Part shown: positions 1 through 5,439 of the stretch, piece after piece
How positions within the stretch are numbered: the first letter of the stretch is position 1
Layout of the letters: the number at the start of each line of letters is the position of its first letter
Assembly (NCBI GenBank): GCA_010671975.1
Contig: JAAHIA010000095.1
Span: 1 to 13,370, forward strand
DNA length: 13,370 nucleotides
From: Leptolyngbya sp. SIO4C1
GTDB lineage: Bacteria; Cyanobacteriota; Cyanobacteriia; Phormidesmidales; Phormidesmidaceae
Direction: 5' to 3'
Notes under the pieces: model-generated
Seen by the model: only the letters and a program-made list of their open reading frames with translations
Databases searched by the model: none
Told to the model about the DNA's origin: nothing
Program-made: the position numbers and the translations under genes

Positions 1-147
1 TGGCCGCCTTGGCTACTAACCCACAGCGTCAGACCTCGTCCGCTGCCGCATCAAAGCTGGGTCAAACCCCGCCGCTGGGCAGGCAGCCCCAGTATCTACC
101 TCGAAAAAATCGATAGCCTCAAGGCAGCGCGGCTAAACCGAAACTGA
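1..147 (+). CDS. Possible 3' end of an unidentified gene (partial)
   Basis: Frame 1 is open from the first base to a TGA at 145-147 and would encode 48 C-terminal residues ending near IYLEKIDSLKAARLNRN. Codon third positions are mostly G or C, as in the neighbouring genes, and the tail looks protein-like. Frame 3 is also open to a TAG at 114-116, so the frame assignment is not certain. I do not recognise the family. The stop lies 45 bases before the DUF3386 start, so the two could be co-transcribed. Confidence 0.35.
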   Translation, partial: WPPWLLTHSVRPRPLPHQSWVKPRRWAGSPSIYLEKIDSLKAARLNRN

Positions 148-192
148 CTAGACTCATTACAGTAGAGAAAGACTCAACTACAAGGAACCCTC

Positions 193-828
193 ATGACTGC
201 TGTACAAACCTCTGCCCGCGATCTGTTTCGCGCTGCCTATGAAAACCGCTATACCTGGGATAGCAGCTTTCCAGGCTACACGACCGATGTGACGCTGCAT
301 CAGGGCGACCAAACCTACGCTGGCCGCGCGCGCGTCAACACCGATCTCTCAGCCGAAGTCTTTGAGATTGAAGATGAAGCTGCTCTCAAGCTGGTTAAAG
401 GGCAGCTTTGGGAGGTGGCAGTTCATCGCGTCCGCCGCGAGTTTGAAGACACTCATGGCAAAAACAAGTTCAGCTTTGGCGAAACGGATGATACGGGCGC
501 TGTCAAGATTCTGGTCGAGGGCAAAGCGGCTGGCGATCACTACAAGGTGCGCAACGACGAGGTTGTCTTAGTGCATCGTCACATTCACGGCGTTGTGGTC
601 ACCATCAACACGTTTAGCACGCAGGATACGGGGGCCGGCTATCTGCCGCATACCTACGACTCGGTCTATCACGATCCGAAAACGGGTGAGCAAAAGCAGG
701 GCCGCAGCGAATTCACCGATGAGTATCAGCAGGTAGGCGACTACTTTATCCTCAGCCGGCGCGTGGTGACGTCAGCTGACGGGCCAGACCTAGAGTTCCT
801 CTTTTCCAACATCGAGCTGCTGGCTTAG
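193..828 (+). CDS. DUF3386 family protein
   Basis: A 211-residue soluble protein with no signal peptide or membrane segment. It resembles the DUF3386 family, conserved in cyanobacteria and without an assigned biochemical function. The N-terminus (ARDLFRAAYENRYTW) and the C-terminal FLFSNIELL block fit that family. The ATG at 193 is supported by AAGGAA at 182-187, five bases upstream. The TAG (826-828) overlaps the TAA of the opposing gene (825-827), so the transcripts converge with no room for an intergenic terminator. The family call is from recall of the protein style; the function is unknown. Confidence 0.8.
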   Translation: MTAVQTSARDLFRAAYENRYTWDSSFPGYTTDVTLHQGDQTYAGRARVNTDLSAEVFEIEDEAALKLVKGQLWEVAVHRVRREFEDTHGKNKFSFGETDDTGAVKILVEGKAAGDHYKVRNDEVVLVHRHIHGVVVTINTFSTQDTGAGYLPHTYDSVYHDPKTGEQKQGRSEFTDEYQQVGDYFILSRRVVTSADGPDLEFLFSNIELLA

Positions 829-1286
829 CGACCAGCCTCATCCAGCGGCTGATTGCACCGTCGATAGAGCTGCGCGGCTGTCTGTCGCAGCTGGCGGTAG
901 CTGTCGGCTTCAGCCGCCTGGGCAGACCGTACAGCGGCTTTTTGCTGCGGGTGAATGCTGGTGTAGCGCAGGGTGCCGCTGGCATCGACGAGGTCGGCTC
1001 GGCGGCGCAGGGCGATCGCAACTGTGTCGTAGGCGTCTGACAGCGCTGCCTGCGATTCCAACAAGGCACGATCGCTCAGCTCAATTTTCTGTAGCGCCGC
1101 CGCCGCCTGCTCATAGCGATCGGCCTGGACCAGCAGCGTAGCGCTATCCGCGAGCGACGTAGGCCGGAGGCGAGCCGCGTAGGTCACCTGCAGCAGCGCC
1201 TGACACTGCACCGACTGGCTCGGCTGACAGCCAGCTGCCACAGCGCTCGCCGCCAGCAGCCCAAAAGCGCGAATCAGCGATTTCAA
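825..1286 (-). CDS. Small exported or lipoprotein-like protein, function unknown
   Basis: A 153-residue protein starting at a TTG codon (1286-1284). AGAGG at 1300-1296 lies nine bases upstream and supports this start. Residues 1-20 form a signal peptide: a basic start (MKSLIR), a hydrophobic stretch (FGLLAASAVAA), then Gly-Cys. The Cys at residue 20 could be a lipoprotein acylation site, although the -3 residue is Ala rather than the usual Leu, so ordinary secretion is also possible. The mature part is Ala- and Gln-rich and probably helical, with Cys residues near both ends (residue 28 and the CNQP motif near the end) that could form a disulfide. It lies 20 bases downstream of uppS on the same strand, so the two are probably co-transcribed. 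I do not recognise the family. Confidence 0.65.
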   Translation of the reverse strand: MKSLIRAFGLLAASAVAAGCQPSQSVQCQALLQVTYAARLRPTSLADSATLLVQADRYEQAAAALQKIELSDRALLESQAALSDAYDTVAIALRRRADLVDASGTLRYTSIHPQQKAAVRSAQAAEADSYRQLRQTAAQLYRRCNQPLDEAGR

Positions 1287-1306
1287 GATAGGTTGCCTCT
1301 CAACTG

Positions 1307-2080
1307 CTATGCTGTCAGCACTTCTTTTACCGCCTCTGGTACGGCACCAAACCGCCGATTGCGACCCTGAAAAGCTAGCAGCGCCTTGTAGAATTCTGCT
1401 CGGTCAAACTCTGGCCAGAGCGCGTCAGTGAAGTACATTTCGGTGTAGGCCAGCTGCCACAGTAAGAAATTGCTCAGCCGCTGTTCGCCGCTGGTGCGAA
1501 TCAGCAGGTCGGGGTCACAGCTGCCAGTGGTATAGAGATGCCGGGCCAGCAGATCTTCGGTGATAGCGTCCGGTGATAGCGCCCCCTGGTGAATCTTTTC
1601 TGCCACTTCACGACAGGCGCGCGTAATCTCGCTGCGGCTGCCGTAGTTGATGGCAACATTAAACTCGATAGCGCTGTTGCCAGCGGTCTCTGCCATCGAG
1701 CGATCGATTTCGCGACGCAGAGAGCTGTGCAGCGCAGACAGATCGCCTAGAAAGCGGATTCTGACTCCTTCGCGGTGCATTTCAGAGAGCTCCTTGCGCA
1801 GCAGTCGCTCAAACAGCACCATCAAAAAGTCAACTTCTTCGGTGGGTCGTCGCCAGTTTTCAGTGGAAAATGCATAGGCCGTCAGTGCTCCAACTCCCCA
1901 GTCTTTGCAGCAGCGCAGCAGATCTTTGAGCACTCTCGCGCCGCGCCGATGGCCGGCGATGCGAGGCAGCCCCTGACGCGTTGCCCAGCGGCCATTGCCA
2001 TCCATAATGACGGCCACATGCTTAGGCAGGCCGTGCGGATCTAGATCAGCAGGTAGATTTCGCAGAGGTTGGGTGGTCAT
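1307..2080 (-). CDS. uppS: Isoprenyl transferase (cis-prenyltransferase, UppS family)
   Basis: A 257-residue cis-prenyltransferase that condenses isopentenyl diphosphate onto an allylic diphosphate, in bacteria normally making undecaprenyl diphosphate, the lipid carrier for cell-wall and polysaccharide synthesis. Visible signatures are HVAVIMDGNGRWA (residues 21-33, catalytic Asp27), GHRRGA (43-48), the YAFSTENWRRP block, and the C-terminal DLLIRTSGEQRLSNFLLWQ and WPEF motifs that bind the diphosphate and complete the dimer interface. Length and start fit the family. The gene follows the ferritin-like gene after 86 bases and precedes the small exported protein by 20 bases, suggesting a short - strand operon. 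No clear Shine-Dalgarno is visible upstream of the ATG. Confidence 0.97.
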   Translation of the reverse strand: MTTQPLRNLPADLDPHGLPKHVAVIMDGNGRWATRQGLPRIAGHRRGARVLKDLLRCCKDWGVGALTAYAFSTENWRRPTEEVDFLMVLFERLLRKELSEMHREGVRIRFLGDLSALHSSLRREIDRSMAETAGNSAIEFNVAINYGSRSEITRACREVAEKIHQGALSPDAITEDLLARHLYTTGSCDPDLLIRTSGEQRLSNFLLWQLAYTEMYFTDALWPEFDRAEFYKALLAFQGRNRRFGAVPEAVKEVLTA

Positions 2081-2166
2081 GATTGGGTTGCGTCTTGCAC
2101 TAAATGTTCATTTAAAGCGGTTAATCGGTTCAGCCAGTGGTCGAAATGATGCGCCATTGGGAAGAT

Positions 2167-2574
2167 TCATGAAAAGTTCATAGCTTCTACCGGTGTCCTT
2201 TTGCCGGCTTCATAGTTTACCCCAGGCTTACCCAAGAGTTCCCGTAAATACTCCGGGGCTAGCCGCTGATGCCATGGCAATAGTTGATACATAATCCGAC
2301 CAAAGGTATACATCAAACTAACTTGATTTGTAAAAGACCATTCGACCCAATGTAGCGTCTGAGCCATCCGTCGCAGGGGGTGGAAAAGACTGCCTCGAAC
2401 ATGCGGCGAGCGCCGTTTTTCCTGCATGGCCTGCAACAAGGTTATGCCGACTTTGAAGCCAGAAGTCTCGGAATAGGCCCAACAGCCAAATCCCCAAAAT
2501 TTTGTCATGTGGTTAATCTCATCGATTAGCAGCTCTGAGAACACTGTCTGCAGGACACCCGTGGGGTGGGCCAT
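2167..2574 (-). CDS. Ferritin-like (putative di-iron) protein, probably N-terminally short
   Basis: A 135-residue protein. The segment ELLIDEINHMTKFWGFGCWAY contains an E-x-x-H pattern (E-I-N-H) on an amphipathic helix, as in ferritin-like di-iron proteins. A helical C-terminal half follows, rich in Trp, His and aromatic residues. Only one E-x-x-H is visible, whereas a ferritin-like bundle normally needs two metal-binding helix pairs, so the protein looks like the C-terminal half of a larger domain. The same frame extends seven codons upstream of the ATG before reaching a TAG. The ATG (2574-2572) overlaps the last base of the preceding gene's stop (TGATG), which suggests translational coupling. 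The family call is an inference from motif resemblance. It could be a genuine short protein or a truncated remnant. Confidence 0.5.
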   Translation of the reverse strand: MAHPTGVLQTVFSELLIDEINHMTKFWGFGCWAYSETSGFKVGITLLQAMQEKRRSPHVRGSLFHPLRRMAQTLHWVEWSFTNQVSLMYTFGRIMYQLLPWHQRLAPEYLRELLGKPGVNYEAGKRTPVEAMNFS

Positions 2575-2759
2575 CAGCCAAAGATAGAGACAGGTCTAGG
2601 GCTGGGCTGCTGAACCGGCAGCGGTAAATTAGCCAGCTGCGCCTGTAGCCGCTCAGTCGAGAGAGATTGCACGGCTAGCTGGCCGCTGCGGGTATGCACT
2701 TGCCAGTAGCCCATCTGGGGCTGCCAAACTCCTGCCAAATCAGTCGTAAAAGAGAGCAT
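2574..2759 (-). CDS. Small protein of unknown function (61 aa)
   Basis: A 61-residue Gln/Pro/Leu-rich protein ending SPRPVSIFG. The ATG (2759-2757) is preceded by GAGG at 2769-2766 with a six-base spacer, a good Shine-Dalgarno. Codon use is like the neighbouring genes, and the sequence is balanced rather than low-complexity. It has no signal peptide, no membrane span and no Cys or metal motif. It overlaps the ferritin-like ORF by one base (TGATG) and is divergent from the NB-ARC gene starting at 2968. I do not recognise it. Confidence 0.5.
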   Translation of the reverse strand: MLSFTTDLAGVWQPQMGYWQVHTRSGQLAVQSLSTERLQAQLANLPLPVQQPSPRPVSIFG

Positions 2760-2967
2760 GCGGGGCCTCGCGGCGTAAATTTTCAGAAGCGAATCAGATA
2801 GGAATTCTCAGGCTCGCTTCGTCTACCTTAAAAACGCTACGCTTGGCTGTCTGTCTGACATTGTCGGCGATAGTGGGATTTTAAAGGTCTGAAAAAGTCG
2901 GCAATTTTAATACGAAAACCTCAGTGAGTGGGCGGTAGGCTTACCTTAAAAGCAGTACAAGACGGTT
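2760..2967. other. Divergent intergenic region with a 10-bp direct repeat
   Basis: These 208 bases separate the 61-aa gene (-) from the STAND module (+), so promoters in both directions are expected here. TACCTTAAAA occurs twice, at 2824-2833 and 2942-2951, the second copy ending 16 bases before the NB-ARC ATG. For the + strand, CTGACA (2855-2860) resembles a -35 box and TTTAAT (2906-2911) a -10 box, but they are not correctly spaced to each other, so no promoter is asserted. No ORF or RNA gene is seen. Confidence 0.3.
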
Positions 2968-5439
2968 ATGAGCATTGATGCAGCAATTGAACTAGCAGAC
3001 GGTCTGCTCTATGAAAAGACAGGGCAACATCTGAATGATTTGCAATGCTGCATTTTGCGTCAGGCCTGGGGCGGTAAGACCTACAGCGCGATCGCAGCGG
3101 TGGCCGGCTATAGCGAAGGCCATGTCAAAGATGTGGCCTCGCAGCTGTGGCGGCTGCTCTCAGAAGCGCTCGGGGAGCGCATTACCAAAGGTAACTACCG
3201 CTCGCGACTGCGCTACTGGCTGCAGCGGGCTAAGCACCGGGTAGAACAAAAAATGGTCAGCGCCGCCGAAAAATTTGCCAGCGTGGCGGACCCTTTGGCA
3301 GAGAGCTCGCCAGCGGTGCTCAATCTGCACTTCGTGGGTCGCGCCGATGCGATCGCGGCGCTCGATCGACTGGTTGCGCAAGGCCACCGAGTCATTGTCA
3401 TTCAAGGTGAGGGCGGCGTCGGAAAAACCACGCTGGCGCAGCACTACTTAAGGACGCATCAGTTTGATCGACAGTTGGAGCTGCTGATGGCTAAAGAGAC
3501 CGCCAACATCACGGCGATTGAGCGCATTGTCGAAGAATGGCTGCGACAGGACTTCAACGAAGAGCCGGGTCGCGACTTTGGGGTGACGCTAGAACGGCTC
3601 AAGCGACAGCTCAGGCAGCAGCGCGTAGGGATTTTGATTGACAACTTAGAACCGGCACTGGATGCGCAGGGGCAGCTGGTTGCACCGCATCGCCGCTATG
3701 TTGAGCTGCTGCGTTTGCTAGCCGATGCTCAAGGTCGCTCAATGACGCTGGTAACCAGTCGCGATCGGCTCTGTGAGCCCGGCATCAAAGTCTATCACTA
3801 CCGCCTGCCCGGGCTGACGCTGGCCAGCTGGCATCAGTTTTTTTCAGCGCAGGCCGTCAGCCTGACCGAGCCGGCTTTGCAGTCTCTGCACCAAGCCTAC
3901 AGCGGCAATGCCAAGGCTATGGAGATCTTGTGCGGTACCGTACAGAGCGACTTTGAGGGCGATCTGGCCACCTACTGGCAGGTGAATCAGACCGATCTAT
4001 TAGTCGAAACAGACCTGAAAAATTTGGTGGTCAATCAGATCAATCGCATTCAGCAGTTGGATAGCTGTGCCTATCAGCTGCTCTGTCGGCTCAGCTGCTA
4101 TCGCTATCAGGCCCTACCGAAGCTGCCGATTGAGGCAGTGCTGGCCATGCTTTGGGATGTGGCTGCGGCCCAGCAGCGTCAGATCATCACCTCTCTACGC
4201 AATCGCTCTTTGTTGGAAACGTCTCAAGGTAAATACTGGCTGCACCCTGTGGTGCGAGCGGTGGCGATCGCCCGGCTGCGCCTCAGCGACGATTGGGAGC
4301 CCGCCAACCAAGCCGCTGCTCAATATTGGACCCAGAGCATTACACAAATTATCACGCTGCCAGACGCGCTTCAGGCGCTAGAGGCCTACTATCACCATTT
4401 GAACATTCAAGCGGTGGAAGCAGCCGCTGAAGTGTTGCTTAAAAGCCGTAACAACCAGTGGCACCAGTTTCTGCCGCTAGCGAGCAGCCTGTACCGGATG
4501 GGGCTACTGCAGCCGGTCATCGCTGCGATTACCCAGGTCCTGTCTGCGCTAGAAGCGGAAGCCAGCGGCTGGCCCAAGCGCAGCGAGCTGTTGAACCTGC
4601 TGGGCGATGTCTATTGGATCACCGGTCGTATTGAAGCGGCCATTGTCTGCCAGGAGCAGGTGATGACCAGCACCGAGATCGCGCTTGGGCAGGATGGGCC
4701 GGCCGACTCGGTAGAGCGCTACTATCTGAAAATGCTAAACGTAGATTCTCGCTTGAGCATCGGACTCTACAAAGTTGACCTCGGTGAGCTGAACGCGGCC
4801 AAGGCGCAGCTAGCTCAGGTGATTGCGCTGGCCGAGGGGACGCCGCATGCCGCCTGGGCAGAAAAAGCTGCGGTTGCTCTAGCGCTGGTTGACGCCAAGC
4901 TAGGACATGACGAACAGGCCCGGGCCACGGCCGATCGGCTCTATTCCTCGTTTGTCAGCTCGGCGGCCCCTGAGCAGTCGGGTCGGTTTGCCTACTTTAT
5001 TTTGCTGCTAGGACAAACCTACAGCCACTTAGGAGAGCGGGCGATCGCATTTGCGCTCTATCAAAAGGCCATTGCCTTTGCCGATGCCGGTCACTATCTA
5101 CAGGTCAAAGCCAAAGCGCTGACGGGTCTGGCCATTTGCTACCGGCAGCAGGGAGCGCTGAGCGAGGCGCTGGCCTATCACCAGCAGTCAATCGAGCTGC
5201 TCGAAGCGATTGGCGCTACCTGCGATCTGGCCGAAGCTTACTATGAATGCGCGCTGACCCAGCAGGCAAGCTCGCCTCAGCAGGCCGCCACCGCTCAGCA
5301 GCGTGCCGTTGCCCTGTTTACCCAAATCAACGCGCCTCACCGGATTCAGCAAGTGAGCGGCGAATCAATTCCTATACTAGGTTTAGCATCACTCGCTGCT
5401 GCGCATGACCACCCTGCTTGCGAATCGGTACCAGATTAA
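2968..5439 (+). CDS. vMAP-type HTH / NB-ARC ATPase / TPR protein (STAND family)
   Basis: An 823-residue three-part protein. Residues 1 to about 90 match the N-terminal HTH domain of vWA-MoxR-associated proteins common in cyanobacteria, with its typical pattern (KTGQHLNDLQ, then a W-x-GKTY-x-x-IA segment, then YSEGHVKDVASQLW and LLSEALGE). Next is an NB-ARC-like STAND NTPase: Walker A GEGGVGKTT at 147-155, Walker B ILIDNLE at 222-228, and a TSRDR sensor-like motif at 263-267. A winged-helix-like stretch follows (LLCRLSCYR, SLLETSQGKYWLHPVVR). From about 490 to 800 there are helical TPR-like repeats, for example LLNLLGDVYWITGRIEAAI and ALTGLAICYRQQGALSEAL. It is probably cytosolic: the TPRs would sense a protein partner and the NTPase act as a switch. 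The last 35 bases overlap the next gene in another frame. The ligand and output are unknown. Confidence 0.88.
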   Translation: MSIDAAIELADGLLYEKTGQHLNDLQCCILRQAWGGKTYSAIAAVAGYSEGHVKDVASQLWRLLSEALGERITKGNYRSRLRYWLQRAKHRVEQKMVSAAEKFASVADPLAESSPAVLNLHFVGRADAIAALDRLVAQGHRVIVIQGEGGVGKTTLAQHYLRTHQFDRQLELLMAKETANITAIERIVEEWLRQDFNEEPGRDFGVTLERLKRQLRQQRVGILIDNLEPALDAQGQLVAPHRRYVELLRLLADAQGRSMTLVTSRDRLCEPGIKVYHYRLPGLTLASWHQFFSAQAVSLTEPALQSLHQAYSGNAKAMEILCGTVQSDFEGDLATYWQVNQTDLLVETDLKNLVVNQINRIQQLDSCAYQLLCRLSCYRYQALPKLPIEAVLAMLWDVAAAQQRQIITSLRNRSLLETSQGKYWLHPVVRAVAIARLRLSDDWEPANQAAAQYWTQSITQIITLPDALQALEAYYHHLNIQAVEAAAEVLLKSRNNQWHQFLPLASSLYRMGLLQPVIAAITQVLSALEAEASGWPKRSELLNLLGDVYWITGRIEAAIVCQEQVMTSTEIALGQDGPADSVERYYLKMLNVDSRLSIGLYKVDLGELNAAKAQLAQVIALAEGTPHAAWAEKAAVALALVDAKLGHDEQARATADRLYSSFVSSAAPEQSGRFAYFILLLGQTYSHLGERAIAFALYQKAIAFADAGHYLQVKAKALTGLAICYRQQGALSEALAYHQQSIELLEAIGATCDLAEAYYECALTQQASSPQQAATAQQRAVALFTQINAPHRIQQVSGESIPILGLASLAAAHDHPACESVPD
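5373..5378 (+). promoter_or_regulatory. Possible -10 box inside the NB-ARC gene
   Basis: TATACT lies 26 bases upstream of the kinase-NACHT ATG, within the 3' end of the preceding gene, and matches the -10 consensus at five of six positions. No convincing -35 box is spaced correctly, so an internal promoter for the kinase gene is only a possibility. Confidence 0.2.

Noticed and set aside
3..116. Frame-3 open stretch at the left edge
   Set aside because: Shorter and with lower GC at third positions than the frame-1 alternative; kept only as a caveat to the partial gene call.
752..1069. 105-codon - strand ORF overlapping the exported-protein gene in another frame
   Set aside because: The 825-1286 frame has a signal peptide and Shine-Dalgarno; this frame has neither and runs into the DUF3386 gene.
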